Numbered from the stretch's first letter, positions 42,762 to 52,467 are shown. The stretch: DNA of 64,000 nt from Leptothermofonsia sichuanensis E412 (GCF_019891175.1 NZ_CP072600.1:4960001-5024000), one strand, 5' to 3'. The notes: a model not told the origin generated them from the sequence alone. Translations and numbers: made by a program.

Positions 42762-44045
42762 CTATTTACTGGGTCCTTCCATTCCTGCCAGTAGTTGGGG
42801 GAGATACCAGATCTGCTGATCGGTGGCAACTTCGCCTTCTTTGACGTAGACCGTACCATCTTGAAGAGTAAGAGGACCTTTGTAGAGGTTGATGCTGCCA
42901 TCTCCCATCCCTTTGATAAATTCATCCATGTATTTTTTCCGGTCTCCCAGGGCTTTACCTGGCAGGAACCCAATCATGGAATCTGGCCCATTAATATCTT
43001 TCCAGTTCGGTCCCAGCCAGACGAATTCATCCGGCTTTTGACCATTCATTGCCTTCTTGACAGCATCGGTGTACGGCAATGCCCAGTTGTAGTAAGAAAC
43101 GCCGAGGCAAATATCAGGAGCAAAGTCACAACCCGATTTCAAATCATAGTGGACGTATTTGACCGGCTTGCCTGCATCTGCCGCCTTTTTCCCTTGAACG
43201 GCGGCTTCTGGGGTATCAATCCCTGACATCACCACATCGTATCCGCCATTGTAGTAGTCGTCTGCCACTTTGGTGGGGTCAAGGGTTTTACCGGGGATAT
43301 TGAACCAGAAACCAATCCAGGTGACCTTAAACTGAAGGTCTTCCGGCTTTTTCTTGAGGTAGTTTTCCCAGCAGTATCGGGCACCCAGGTAAGCGGCGGA
43401 GGTGTAACGCCGGGTTTCATCGTTAATCAGGGGTCCAAGATAACCAATTCTGCCCGTTTCGGTACCCAGCGCAGCCGCACAGCCAGCCATCATTTTGCCG
43501 TATTCCATCCGACCCATGATGTTAATCAGATTGGGTTGATTCTTGTAGTTCTTCCCCTCCTTCCAGGAGTAATCTCCGGAGGCATGGATAATGAAAACTT
43601 CAGGATGCTTTTTAGCGGCTTCAAGGGCGTCATCCTTAAAATCATCGGAGTTGAAGATAACCATCTTTGCCCCTTTAGCGATCAGGTCATCAGCTACCTG
43701 AATGCCGGTTACATTGGGGCGATCAGCCGGATTTACTTTATCGACATATTCAAACTTAATCTTCAAGTCTTCAGCCACCTGCTGCATTCCTTCATAGTGA
43801 GCCTGGTTCCAACCGCCATCGTTTCTGGGACCAACGATGACCATCCCAACGGTAAAATCACTACCCTGTGCTTGAGGCGAAGGAGATGGGGTGGGGGGTG
43901 GACTGCTGCATGAACTGAGGATCGCACCCAGGGCGGCAATGGACCAGAAGCGCTTGAAGCACAGCCAGGGGCGATGGACAGAAGCGGTACTCTGGTTAAA
44001 AGACTTGCTCATGGACGTGTCAGAAGGCTTGAAAGGGATGTTCAT
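42762..44045 (-). CDS. BMP-family ABC transporter substrate-binding lipoprotein
   Basis: 427 residues. N-terminal positively charged stretch, hydrophobic segment and lipobox (ALGAILSSCSS), so it is a lipoprotein; the linker PPPTPSPSPQAQ follows. The mature part matches Med/BmpA-type proteins: FTVGMVIVGPRNDGGWNQAH, ADDLIAKGAKMVIFNSDDFK, GRMEYGKMMAGCAAALGTET, YLGARYCWENYLKK, YDVVMSGIDTPEAAVQG. Such proteins bind nucleosides or similar small molecules. No transporter membrane or ATPase genes are adjacent. Start at 44045 gives a long signal region; the ATG 33 bp downstream (MSKSFNQS) is an alternative. Confidence 0.87.
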   Translation of the reverse strand: MNIPFKPSDTSMSKSFNQSTASVHRPWLCFKRFWSIAALGAILSSCSSPPPTPSPSPQAQGSDFTVGMVIVGPRNDGGWNQAHYEGMQQVAEDLKIKFEYVDKVNPADRPNVTGIQVADDLIAKGAKMVIFNSDDFKDDALEAAKKHPEVFIIHASGDYSWKEGKNYKNQPNLINIMGRMEYGKMMAGCAAALGTETGRIGYLGPLINDETRRYTSAAYLGARYCWENYLKKKPEDLQFKVTWIGFWFNIPGKTLDPTKVADDYYNGGYDVVMSGIDTPEAAVQGKKAADAGKPVKYVHYDLKSGCDFAPDICLGVSYYNWALPYTDAVKKAMNGQKPDEFVWLGPNWKDINGPDSMIGFLPGKALGDRKKYMDEFIKGMGDGSINLYKGPLTLQDGTVYVKEGEVATDQQIWYLPQLLAGMEGPSK

Positions 44046-44241
44046 GGTTCACTACTCAATACCACACGCAATTCAGCCTGGCCAGGAATGCCCTTAAAAG
44101 TTAAAAGCTCTCCTGAAGGCAATTCACTGAAATTCTTTGCTTTTCCATTAATGGCGATCGCATCCCTCAGAAAAGTATCCGAAGTGACATTGCCTGTGAT
44201 GTTGCTGAATAGTGGTGTGAATTAAATTATTGCCTGCCCCC

Positions 44242-44607
44242 TTACATCAGTGGGCGAATCGGTGGCTGTGAAGCTGGCATCCCAGTCGGGCCAAAAATGG
44301 GAGTGGGGTCAAGTCCCGTGATTTGCTGAAACTGTTCAGGAGCGATCGCACTCACGATTTCCTGCCCTTCCCAGGCTTTTAAGTGTTCCTGAACTTTAGT
44401 AAGAAATCGACACCCTTTTGCCATGGGCACTTGCAGCCAGCTATCTACCAACACTTCTACCAGTGCCAGTTCAATTAAAGGGGCCGAATAGGCACGCAGT
44501 AAGTCTTCCAGACTCGAATTGAACGTTTCCGCTTCATTCCCCTCTAGCTGGTAGCTGCTCACAATATGCTTCACCCGTTGCCGGCTCAATTGCTCTCCAA
44601 GTTCCAT
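44242..44607 (-). CDS. Conserved cyanobacterial hypothetical protein
   Basis: 121 residues, MELGEQLSRQRVKHIVSSYQ. Soluble and helical; blocks LIELALVEVLVDSWLQVPMA and IAPEQFQQITGLDPTPIFGP. I recognise no family. The gap before it (44046-44241) contains GTTGCTGAATAG at about 44206, the word that bounds a small element at 24073. Confidence 0.65.
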   Translation of the reverse strand: MELGEQLSRQRVKHIVSSYQLEGNEAETFNSSLEDLLRAYSAPLIELALVEVLVDSWLQVPMAKGCRFLTKVQEHLKAWEGQEIVSAIAPEQFQQITGLDPTPIFGPTGMPASQPPIRPLM

Positions 44608-44753
44608 TGGGACCTCAGTTCTGAAGTGAGAATTCCATCCGTTCTAAATCTGGCACAGACGAATTCATCCTCGGTTTCAGTGATCACCAACCCGGCTGGC
44701 AAATCCGTCCGTATAGATATAGTACCTTTCGACTCTTTAATGGGGGATGCACC

Positions 44754-45866
44754 CTATTGCATCCCTGGTTCTGATTTACAGGTTTCTAAATCAATCACAA
44801 CAGCCTGCAACTCCTTTGCCTTTTCTTCAGGCAGCGCATCGTTGACAAACATTCCGGCTGCCAGTTCTGTACCCGCCAGGTATTTCAGCCTGTCAGATGT
44901 GCGGTAGGGGGGATAAAACTCCGCATGGAGATGAAATTCAGGGTGGGGTTGATGGTCTGTAGGAGCTTGATACCATGCCATCAAATAGGGAAAGGGACGG
45001 TTCCACAAACCATCGTATTTAAGTATGACGGTCTTCAGTGCTTTAGCCAGACTCCACCGTTGTTCCGGGCTGAGATCAACCAGTCCTGGGGTGGGTTGAA
45101 TGGGAGCCAGCCAGACTTCGTAAGGGTAACGGGCACAGACCGGGACAACGGCGATCGCATGGGAATCGAGATACACAATCCGTTGATTCTCGGTGATTTC
45201 CTGTTGAATAAGATGGTGCAATAATCCCTGCTGGTGTTCCTGATAATAGGTCTGCTGTTGCTGAAGCATCCGCGCAGGGACTGGGGGCACAAAGGGATAG
45301 GCATAGATCTGCCCATGGGGATGGTGCAAAGTCACACCCACTTCGACGCCTTTGTTTTCAAATGGAAGGACGTATTGAATCTGGGAAATTTCTCCCAGGC
45401 GGCGTGTGCGATCGCCCCAGACCTGTAACAGTAGATCCAGATGGCTGAGTTCCAGAGATCCCAGGGATGCCCTGGGATCTTGGGTGAAGACAACCACCTC
45501 ACAGGCTCCATTTGCAGGCAGCGTATCGACGATCAGGTCAGGCGGTTTGAATGCCTCCAGGGTCATGGAGGGGAAGCGGTTGTCAAACACCGCAATGTCA
45601 TAGTGCCCCTGGGGAAGCTCCGTTGGGAACTGGAGAGTGCTGGTTGGAGCAAGAGGATTATACTCCGGCGGCGGCATGAAAGTTCGCTCCTGCCGATGAC
45701 TGGCGTAAGCGACCCACTCTCCCCGTAAGGGATGCCAGCGGAGATGGGGATTTGCCATCACTGGCTGATTCTCAGGGCTGGGAGCTTGAATCCCATCTGT
45801 AATAGGGCTGCGGCTGTAGAGAGTCAGTTTGCGCCCATCGGGTTTGAGCAGGTGCTGGCAATACAT
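44754..45866 (-). CDS. galT: Galactose-1-phosphate uridylyltransferase
   Basis: 370 residues from the ATG of MYCQHLLKPDGRKLTLYSRS; a longer frame starts at 46007, but the extra 47 residues are atypical. HIT-superfamily features: VFDNRFPSMTLEAF, the nucleophile motif VGVTLHHPHGQIYAYPFVPP (H-P-H), and EFHLHAEFYPPYR at the metal/phosphate site. It converts galactose-1-phosphate and UDP-glucose to glucose-1-phosphate and UDP-galactose. No galK or galE is adjacent. Upstream, an 11-bp word (CTGGCAGATAA) is repeated twice near the start. Confidence 0.92.
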   Translation of the reverse strand: MYCQHLLKPDGRKLTLYSRSPITDGIQAPSPENQPVMANPHLRWHPLRGEWVAYASHRQERTFMPPPEYNPLAPTSTLQFPTELPQGHYDIAVFDNRFPSMTLEAFKPPDLIVDTLPANGACEVVVFTQDPRASLGSLELSHLDLLLQVWGDRTRRLGEISQIQYVLPFENKGVEVGVTLHHPHGQIYAYPFVPPVPARMLQQQQTYYQEHQQGLLHHLIQQEITENQRIVYLDSHAIAVVPVCARYPYEVWLAPIQPTPGLVDLSPEQRWSLAKALKTVILKYDGLWNRPFPYLMAWYQAPTDHQPHPEFHLHAEFYPPYRTSDRLKYLAGTELAAGMFVNDALPEEKAKELQAVVIDLETCKSEPGMQ

Positions 45867-46104
45867 ACTGGCAGATAACTCTGGCAGATAACTGAGTTGG
45901 GGAATGGGGAGTCGGCTACTGTCCCCGCGTAGACTGGGCAAGAGATTGGACCGGGCAATCCTAAACCATCCCTCAAGCCCCGCCCTTTCCTTCCACGAAT
46001 CCCCCAATGGATTTGGTTGGTTCTCAATTGAGAAAGGTACCTTACGCCTTTGGAAAGGGCTATAGTTCCTATTTCAAATAGGTTTCTAAATAGTTAAGGA
46101 AGCC

Positions 46105-46395
46105 TTAAAGAAACTCCTGGACCAGAACATAGGGCTGAACGATTAAGGCATTAAACCGTTTAGATTGATTCAGGTTCCAGCTTGCCAGTTCGGCTGAGGA
46201 TGGCTTGTGAATCAGTGCTTCGTCTATCCATCGTTGAACACAAAGCACATCGTCATTCGCGATCGCAACCCCAACATCCACCAGATTGAGCGTTTGCTCG
46301 ACCACAATCACCGAATCGCGCCGGGCATGGGGAGCCAGCCAGTTCCATTCAGCTTCATCTAGCGCTTCAGCCAGGGTTGCTCTTAAGTCACTCAT
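46105..46395 (-). CDS. DUF2288 family protein
   Basis: 96 residues: MSDLRATLAEALDEAEWNWL, then VIVVEQTLNLVDVGVAIAND, WIDEALIHKPSSAELASWNL and the C-terminal FNALIVQPYVLVQEF. This order is typical of DUF2288, small cyanobacterial and proteobacterial proteins of unknown function. Short and soluble. Confidence 0.8.
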   Translation of the reverse strand: MSDLRATLAEALDEAEWNWLAPHARRDSVIVVEQTLNLVDVGVAIANDDVLCVQRWIDEALIHKPSSAELASWNLNQSKRFNALIVQPYVLVQEFL

Positions 46396-46796
46396 GAGAG
46401 GGGGTGGGTGGTAAAAATGAAGGGCAAAAAGTCAAGGGGGCAGAAGTTAAAACCCCATAGTTAAAACCCCATACAACCCTGGACACAGTCAGCTATCATC
46501 AGCTCCAGTTCAGAGCTAATTCTAGCTTACGGTTTTCTATCCATTCCATCCACCCATTCCACCCTCTATAGCAGTCCTAAATCAGTTGTGAAAGTGAGAG
46601 GCTTTGTGAGACAGGATTCCTGGGGAATTCTTTCTCACAAACCAGATAAGATGGCTATATTTCTGACGCGGTGATACTGAATAGCCTTCTGAATTGAAAA
46701 GCTTCCATCCAGAAGGCATGAGGCAAAAAACGTCTCTGTGTTCTCCGTGCCTCTGTGGTGCAATCCTGAACCTTTCAGTTTATTTAATTCGCGCCC
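46396..46796. other. Non-coding stretch with repeat relics
   Basis: It contains a duplicated AGTTAAAACCCCATA (about 46447-46470) and a stretch CTGAATAGCCTTCTGAATTG with a later CCAGAAGGCAT, which may fold back. Part of the ACCACAGAGGCAC repeat is present too (about 46727-46760). No gene is supported on either strand. Confidence 0.5.
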
Positions 46797-47453
46797 CTAA
46801 GCAGAACAGGGCAGATTGTAAAGGGCTTTGATGTAGCTGGCTGAGATATTCCCTGGACCATAAACTCCAGGCAGTGTTGAGAGCGTGCGGGAATTGAGCA
46901 CAACTACACTGGGTCCGGTTTCAGGTTGACTGGTTGACCCCAGACGACGATATTGCGATCGCGCAACCGCAACCGTCTGGGGTAGTACCCCGGCCAGCAA
47001 CGCCAGCACTTCATCCGATAGACAGGCTAAAACGAGGTCCCCAAAAAAGGCTTCCAACCCAGAGAACAGCTTTTCTACCCGCTGCACCGGATCGGAGTGG
47101 TCCGTAATTTTTTGCAGCCAGCGCATCCATTGAATTCTGCGGCTGTAGGCACGCTGCCGTTCTTCGTGGGAAACCAGTTCAACAATTTCAGGGGAACCAA
47201 TGGCAATCATCACAACGCATTCAAAATCAACCAGCGTCCCCACGGCTGCACCGGGACCGGCAAATTCGGCGTGGAAAGGTTTACACAAAATTAAGCCACT
47301 CCGTTTATGCTCGCTGACAGCCAGTAGAGGAGTGGATTCCGTCGTCGTGATCAGGTTTTCTGCCATTGCGGCGTGAGAGATTAAAGTATCCACACGGTTA
47401 TCCAGGAAGTCTTGCGCGTGCTGAGAGACACGGACGGCTATCCGTGACCTCAT
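46797..47453 (-). CDS. Conserved cyanobacterial hypothetical protein
   Basis: 218 residues. Blocks: MRSRIAVRVSQHAQDFLDNR, VDFECVVMIAIGSPEIVELV, RAYSRRIQWMRWLQKITDHS, and the C-terminal TLPGVYGPGNISASYIKALY. Soluble, mixed alpha/beta. Position next to rnpB gives no hint of function. The family is not recognised, but the coding character (HIP1 use, even composition) is good. Confidence 0.7.
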   Translation of the reverse strand: MRSRIAVRVSQHAQDFLDNRVDTLISHAAMAENLITTTESTPLLAVSEHKRSGLILCKPFHAEFAGPGAAVGTLVDFECVVMIAIGSPEIVELVSHEERQRAYSRRIQWMRWLQKITDHSDPVQRVEKLFSGLEAFFGDLVLACLSDEVLALLAGVLPQTVAVARSQYRRLGSTSQPETGPSVVVLNSRTLSTLPGVYGPGNISASYIKALYNLPCSA

Positions 47454-47589
47454 CCTAATGCAGGTTCACGATTTTGCAAGAATTTATTCCCCCAGCTTTG
47501 TCGAATCTATATAGAGGTTGATCCCAACACAAAAGTTTGATAAATCCCAGGACTGAACGTTCGATCTGATTGGTCAGTTGGGAGCAGGG

Positions 47590-48058
47590 AAAGAGCAGGA
47601 CATAAGCCGGGTTCTGTTCTTCTCAATGCAGTACATGAGAAGGGCGATTATCTATCTGGGACGTTTGTTACCAAACGCCTCGAGCGGACGCACAGGAGCA
47701 GGTGCTCTACCCCTGCAAGGAACCGGTAAAAGACCAACCGTGGTTCCATCTGCCTTGCTTCCGACCGGGGTTTACCGAGCCAGCACCTCTCGATGCTGCT
47801 GGTGCGCTCTTACCGCACCTTTGCACCCTTACCTGAGTAGGGTATCGGGGTTTGGGTATCGGGTATCGGGTTTAACCGCTTCCCGGCCCTGTCCCCGGTT
47901 CCCCATCTTTCGGCGGTATGTTTCTGTGGCACTCTCCTCGCGGTCACCCGCACTGGGCGTTACCCAGCAAGTCTGGTCTTTCGGAAGCCCGGACTTTCCT
48001 CAAGTTGCTGGGGTTTCCCTCAACAACCTGCAATCGCCTGCGCCTACTCTTCCCAGAT
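47590..48058 (-). ncRNA. rnpB: RNase P RNA (class A)
   Basis: Read on the minus strand it has the conserved core of bacterial RNase P RNA: GAGGAAAGTCCGGGCTTCC near the 5' end (about 47985-48003), CACAGAAACATACCGCC (about 47917-47935), and AACCCGGCTTATGTCC near the 3' end (about 47598-47614). Complementary ends and the GGGTAACGCCC hairpin are present. A loop near 47837-47873 is filled with repeats of GGGTATCGG, a cyanobacterial short-repeat insertion. The RNA cleaves the 5' leader of pre-tRNAs with the RnpA protein. Ends are accurate to about 10-15 bp. Confidence 0.94.
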
Positions 48059-48120
48059 CCAGTCTAGTGTAGCTGGGGGAAATCGGTATCCAGTTGAGAA
48101 GAGGAACCCAGGGAGCAACG

Positions 48121-48819
48121 TTACTTTTTGGGATTCCAAGGTAACCCCACCGTCCAGGGGTATTTATTCAGGATGAATTTGCACAGGACGTAGAACCGTT
48201 CTCCGCCTAATGCGCGAGTGGGTCCTACCAAACGAAATGCCAGGTTCAAGAAAAATTCCAGTTCGATCGCCCGTTGCATAAATTTTTCGTATTTTTTTTT
48301 GTCTGCTTTGAAGTCAATCAGCGGTTTGTTCACTTCAAACACCAGATTCAGGGGAGAATCTTTCTCTTTTTCCTGTTTGCGCTGGAGTAAATCTTCGGCG
48401 GTGATCTTCTCTTTTAATGTGGTGTTAGGGGTAACCGTGCTGAAGACCTGGGTTTGAAACAGGTCTGTTGTGACGCCAGGCATGAGCCGGGTGACCCGGC
48501 GCGATCGCCCCCCCAAATCGGTTAAGGTGCTGTAGTCCCAATCCACATAAATGGAATGATTATTCGATTTATTGGTGATATGAATTTCCAGTTGTTTCAG
48601 CTTATCAAACTCATAACGTTTATCGAATTTAAAGCTGATTCCAATCACATCCTCCAGTTTTTGTTCATCATCCAGCTTTTTCTCAGACAATAGTTTTTTG
48701 AGCGCATCTTCGTCCACCCGAATACTGAATTCATCATCAAATGACTTAATAATTTGCCATAGAAAGTAAGCAATACACAGCAAATAAGCTGTCAGGATAA
48801 TGGGATCTACCGGATTCAT
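48121..48819 (-). CDS. Membrane-anchored hypothetical protein downstream of corA
   Basis: 232 residues. One N-terminal TM helix (IILTAYLLCIAYFLWQIIK), then a soluble, charged domain (RYEFDKLKQLEIHITNKSNN, YVDWDYSTLTDLGGRSRRVT) that may form a beta-sandwich. The start overlaps the corA stop by 4 bp (ATGA), so it is coupled to the Mg transporter. No family recognised. Confidence 0.72.
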   Translation of the reverse strand: MNPVDPIILTAYLLCIAYFLWQIIKSFDDEFSIRVDEDALKKLLSEKKLDDEQKLEDVIGISFKFDKRYEFDKLKQLEIHITNKSNNHSIYVDWDYSTLTDLGGRSRRVTRLMPGVTTDLFQTQVFSTVTPNTTLKEKITAEDLLQRKQEKEKDSPLNLVFEVNKPLIDFKADKKKYEKFMQRAIELEFFLNLAFRLVGPTRALGGERFYVLCKFILNKYPWTVGLPWNPKK

Positions 48820-50048
48820 TTGTGACGCAATGCATTGATAAATTTCCGAATCGGAGCTTCTTGATACTCCTCTTTCACAGTCATTGTCGAAAAATTTTCA
48901 AACCATCCCCTGCGCCAGAAAAAGAAGATGAGCACAATGGCAATGATGAACATTGAAGCAATGCAGATAGGATACCCCCAGTAAGCATACAGTTCAGGCA
49001 TATTGAAGGGGGACTTTTCGGGGTCAAAATTCATCCCATAGACCCCGGCAATGAAGGTCAGGGGGATAAAGATGGAGGACATGACGGTCAGAAACTTCAT
49101 CACTTCATTCATTTTGTTACTGACGGAGGACAGGTATACATCCATCAAACTAGAGGATAGTTCTCGGTATGTTTCCACCATGTCTAGAACCTGAACTGTG
49201 TGGTCGTAGCAGTCTCGCAGGTAGATGCGGACATCGTTACTAATCAGGGTGTTGCTGTCTCGAATCAGGGCGTTGATGGAATCTCGTTGGGGCCAGATTG
49301 CTCGTCGCAAAGTTAATAGATCACGTTTGAGTTCATGAATTCTTTCCAGAGTTTTACGGGTTGGGTTGGATACCACCTCATCTTCCAGTTCCTCAATCTT
49401 TTCGCCGTAGGTTTCTAACACCGGGAAAAACCCATCAATGATTGAATCCAGCAGAGCGTAAATCAGATAATCGGTGCCATGCTTCCGAATGGACCCTTTA
49501 CTCAGGCGAATTCGTTCGCGAATCGGTCCAAAAGCGTCGTATTCTGGCTCTTCCTGGACCGTCAGCAGGTAGTGCTTTGCCAGAATAAAGCTGACCTGCT
49601 CACTGATAAACCCATCTCCATTTCGATTTGGCGTGACCATGCGGGCAATCACCAGTAGCTGATCCCCATATTCTTCGACCTTTGGGCGCTGGGGCACATT
49701 GACCACATCCTCTAACACAAGTGGGTGGAGGTTAAAAACTTTGCCGATTCGCTGTAAAACGTTTTCGCTCCCCAGTCCCTGTACGTCTACCCAGGAAACG
49801 GATTCCGTATCAAGGTAAGGGGCACACTCTTCAGGGGTTGCAATTTCTGTGCGGATGGCTTTCGCTTCGCTGTAGTCAATCAGTACAATGACGGGTGGTT
49901 CAGCATCTGAAGCGATCGCCAGCGTACCGGGTACACTCCCAGGTTGATCATAGAAGTAATCGACATAGGATTCCTCTTCTTCTATTTCGGCTTCCAGGAC
50001 ATGATTGGTAGGCGGCACTTCGGACAGATTGGAACGATTGTCTGACAT
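48816..50048 (-). CDS. corA: CorA-type magnesium/cobalt channel
   Basis: 410 residues. A long cytoplasmic N-terminal funnel (VQGLGSENVLQRIGKVFNLH, PLVLEDVVNVPQRPKVEEY), the long stalk helix, then two TM helices at the C-terminus with the selectivity motif AGVYGMNF (G-M-N). The tail is basic (RRGWFENFSTMTVKEEYQE). It mediates Mg2+ (or Co2+) uptake as a homopentamer. Forms a two-gene operon with the membrane protein gene downstream. Confidence 0.95.
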   Translation of the reverse strand: MSDNRSNLSEVPPTNHVLEAEIEEEESYVDYFYDQPGSVPGTLAIASDAEPPVIVLIDYSEAKAIRTEIATPEECAPYLDTESVSWVDVQGLGSENVLQRIGKVFNLHPLVLEDVVNVPQRPKVEEYGDQLLVIARMVTPNRNGDGFISEQVSFILAKHYLLTVQEEPEYDAFGPIRERIRLSKGSIRKHGTDYLIYALLDSIIDGFFPVLETYGEKIEELEDEVVSNPTRKTLERIHELKRDLLTLRRAIWPQRDSINALIRDSNTLISNDVRIYLRDCYDHTVQVLDMVETYRELSSSLMDVYLSSVSNKMNEVMKFLTVMSSIFIPLTFIAGVYGMNFDPEKSPFNMPELYAYWGYPICIASMFIIAIVLIFFFWRRGWFENFSTMTVKEEYQEAPIRKFINALRHK

Positions 50049-50423
50049 TCAGATGCTACCTCGTGGTTTTCAAAGGAGTCTGTCTCACCAATGTAATCGA
50101 CAACATTAGCAGATGGTTTGTAAAATACTGTGTTGTTTCAGGCGACCCAGAGGGGGAAAACTTATGGATACAAGGTCAGGTATCAAGGAATGCAATGAAT
50201 TAAGCCAGATACGATCGCTCAGATCTCCAACTTCTCGAAGAAGTTGGAGATCTTTAACCTCTGACGTCAGTGCCATTCAGGTATAAAGTTCTGTAAACAA
50301 CTCTGCCCTGAAAGGGAGGATGAATCTGCCAGAGGACTGAGGCAAACGCTGGGGGAAAACTGGCAGTTTTGAGTATAGAAAAACACGTTGATATTAATCA
50401 GTATACTTTCGAGGCAGTGGAGG
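50049..50423. other. Non-coding stretch with a strong hairpin
   Basis: The 375 bp between corA and the next gene hold no open frame of note. AGATCTCCAACTTCT (50221-50235) and AGAAGTTGGAGATCT (50239-50253) form a 15-bp perfect stem with a 3-nt loop, followed by TTTAAC. It could be a terminator or a dispersed repeat. Confidence 0.6.
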
Positions 50424-51041
50424 ATGACGGCTATACAGCGTTACGAGAAAAAAACAGCCGAGATGATGCGATCGCCCGCCGAAGTACGGATGGAAGAAGA
50501 ACGGATGCGGGATATTTTGCTACTTCTGGATAGTCTTTTTAGACGAGAGGAAACCTCTGCCAAGCTGATTCTCAACTGTCTATATGACATTGGTTCAGTA
50601 AATTTGATTAATCACAAGTTTCGTTCCCGTCCAGTGAATCAGTTGATGAAGTGGATTGCTCGATTCTCGAAGCCGGTCTTTAGTGTGGTAGCGCTGCGAT
50701 GGGTCAAGCAGAACTCGCCGCAATTGATTGCCCACTGGATGCATTCCAAGGTCACCTTTGAGGATCCAGAACATACCCCAGAAGCTGCGGTAGTTGAAGC
50801 AGAAATTGCTGCAACCAGCACCTCAGAGGAGTTGGCAACCTGTGCGAGGGAGATTCTGCGGCTGCGATCGCAGGTCAGAACGCTCACAGCGCTGTTAATC
50901 GGGGTAACCGTGTCCCTGGGTAGTGTGGTTGTCTGGTCCACCTGGAGGACGCAAGAAAGTTTCTGGCGACCAATCAGTCAACCAGGGGTTACGGCTGTGC
51001 CAGCATCTGGCAATCGGCTTGCTCCTGGCAAGCACAGATGA
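50424..51041 (+). CDS. Hypothetical protein with one C-terminal membrane helix
   Basis: 205 residues from ATG (MTAIQRYEKKTAEMMRSPAE). N-terminal region helical and charged (RMRDILLLLDSLFRREETSA), middle with Ala/Glu-rich segment (EAAVVEAEIAATSTSEELAT), then a TM helix (ALLIGVTVSLGSVVVWSTW). The basic N-terminus probably faces the cytoplasm. No family recognised. Confidence 0.65.
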   Translation: MTAIQRYEKKTAEMMRSPAEVRMEEERMRDILLLLDSLFRREETSAKLILNCLYDIGSVNLINHKFRSRPVNQLMKWIARFSKPVFSVVALRWVKQNSPQLIAHWMHSKVTFEDPEHTPEAAVVEAEIAATSTSEELATCAREILRLRSQVRTLTALLIGVTVSLGSVVVWSTWRTQESFWRPISQPGVTAVPASGNRLAPGKHR

Positions 51042-51054
51042 TATAGCAGGGGAC

Positions 51055-51165
51055 AGGGGAAGAGGGAGGAGAGAGGAAAGAGGAGAGAGGAAAGAGGAGA
51101 GAGGAGAGAGGAAAGAGGAGAGAGAAGAGAGAAGAGAGAAGAGAGAAGAGAGGAGGGAGGAATGG
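51055..51165. repeat. G/A-rich microsatellite
   Basis: About 110 bp of GAGAGGAAAGAG-like units on the plus strand. The same type of tract is coding in egtB (34290-34365). No gene is supported within 51042-51356. Confidence 0.85.
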
Positions 51166-51205
51166 GAGGTGAAGGTTACTATACTGTGTCAGCCAACAAT
51201 CTTTG

Positions 51206-51253
51206 GTTTGTAGTGCCAACTTCAGTTGGCTTGCTGAGGCAAGCACTACAAAC
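51206..51253. repeat. Inverted repeat GTTTGTAGTGC
   Basis: GTTTGTAGTGC (51206-51216) and GCACTACAAAC (51243-51253) are perfect complements, with the inner CCAACTTCAGTTGG forming a second stem. Palindromic repeat of the type often scattered in cyanobacterial genomes. A heptamer run (CAAATCC/CAAAATC) follows at about 51319-51340. Confidence 0.7.
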
Positions 51254-51356
51254 AATTCCCTGACAAAGTATAAATTTCTGACTCCTGATTTCTGCCTCCT
51301 GACTTCTGCTATAGAATCGCAAATCCAAAATCCAAAATGGCATCCAGTTTCAGCCA

Positions 51357-51910
51357 TTAGAACAATCGGATTTGAATTTCATCTCCCCTACCCAGTTTCG
51401 GTCTGGCCTGGGCTTCAACAGCGATTTGCGCTTCTGGTACCAGTGAACGCACAATGCCCATCACGGAATCAAGTTTTGCGGCTCCCTGCTCGGTATAAAG
51501 CACTTGCACCATGCCGGGAGAAAACCGTTCTGCTGGCCTTACCTCTGTCAGATCGGTATTGATGGTTTTAGTCCAGATTCCAGCATTAGTCAGAGCCTGG
51601 CCGAGTTCTCTTGCCTGCCTGGTGCGTTGATCGCGATACAGGACACACACAGAACAGCGCGCAGCCGGGTTAACTGTTGGAGCCGGAGGGACGGCTGGCA
51701 GCGGAGAGGATGGAGATGGTTCAGATTCCACCGGCAAGGTTGATGGAACAGATTCTGCGGCAATTGAGTCAGGCTCTGGCGGAGCAGAGCAGGAGCGGGT
51801 GAAGTTGGCACCCACCCAGGCCTCTGTGAATGTATTGCCAGGGGATAATCGATGCTGGATTGAAGGCAGATCTACTTTTAACCAACCCGATGCCTCTTCA
51901 ACACCAGATA
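51357..51910 (-). pseudogene. Secreted or envelope-type protein gene, 5' end lost at IS-A copy 4
   Basis: The frame runs open from the IS border (…GVEEASGWLKVDLPSIQ, HRLSPGNTFTEAWV) to 51357. A Ser/Pro-rich linker (VESEPSPSSPLPAVPPAPTV) leads to a compact C-terminal domain, CSVCVLYRDQRTRQARELGQ, LTNAGIWTKTINTDL, VQVLYTEQGAAKLDSVMGIV and EIQIRLF. That domain recalls LytR_C or similar envelope modules. The N-terminus, which would show a signal or membrane helix, is missing and is not found beyond the IS. Confidence 0.6.
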
Positions 51911-51992
51911 TACTTTGCCGGGGTATAGATTTTACCCTCTAGATAAAGTAGAAATGAGGTAGACCGTTGAGTGTTGAGCACGGTGCCTCCCA

Positions 51993-52460
51993 ATGATCCA
52001 ACTGAGCTTTAGTGCCGAAGAGATTGAGCAACTACATTACGAACGCTTTCACCATCCACATCCGCGTGTGCAACAAAAAATGGAAGCGTTGTATCTCAAA
52101 AGTCAAGGATACTCGCATCAGGAAATTACCCGGTTGCTTCGGGTGACAAAACCAACGTTGTTGAGCTATCTGCGAGATTATGAAACTGGGGGGATCGGCA
52201 ATCTCAAAGAATTGACCTTTTATCGACCCCAGAGTGAACTGAAACAACATCAACAGACTTTGGAAGCATACTTCCGGGCAAATCCTCCAAAGACCCTAGC
52301 GCAGGCTTGCGCCAAGATCGAAGAACTGACTGGTATTGTCCGTAGTCGGGAGCAAGTGAGGGTGTTTCTCAAATCGATGGGGATGCGTTGTCGGCGAGTG
52401 GGGATGTTGCCCGCCAAAGCTGATGTAGAAGCGCAGGAGGAGTTCGTCAAAAAAAACTAG
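51993..52460 (+). CDS. IS-A transposase ORF-A, copy 4
   Basis: 155 residues identical to the other A8 copies, ending FVKKN at the TAG. IS-B follows directly. Confidence 0.9.
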   Translation: MIQLSFSAEEIEQLHYERFHHPHPRVQQKMEALYLKSQGYSHQEITRLLRVTKPTLLSYLRDYETGGIGNLKELTFYRPQSELKQHQQTLEAYFRANPPKTLAQACAKIEELTGIVRSREQVRVFLKSMGMRCRRVGMLPAKADVEAQEEFVKKN

Positions 52461-52467
52461 TAGCTTG

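Noticed and set aside
45867-46007. N-terminal extension of GalT
   Set aside because: The 47 extra residues do not resemble the family and contain a repeated word in the DNA; the internal ATG is a better start.
47578-48072. A plus-strand open frame of 164 codons
   Set aside because: It is the antisense of the RNase P RNA, whose conserved motifs explain the sequence fully.
51055-51165. Possible coding or regulatory tract
   Set aside because: Pure G/A low complexity with frames lacking protein-like composition; best seen as a microsatellite.
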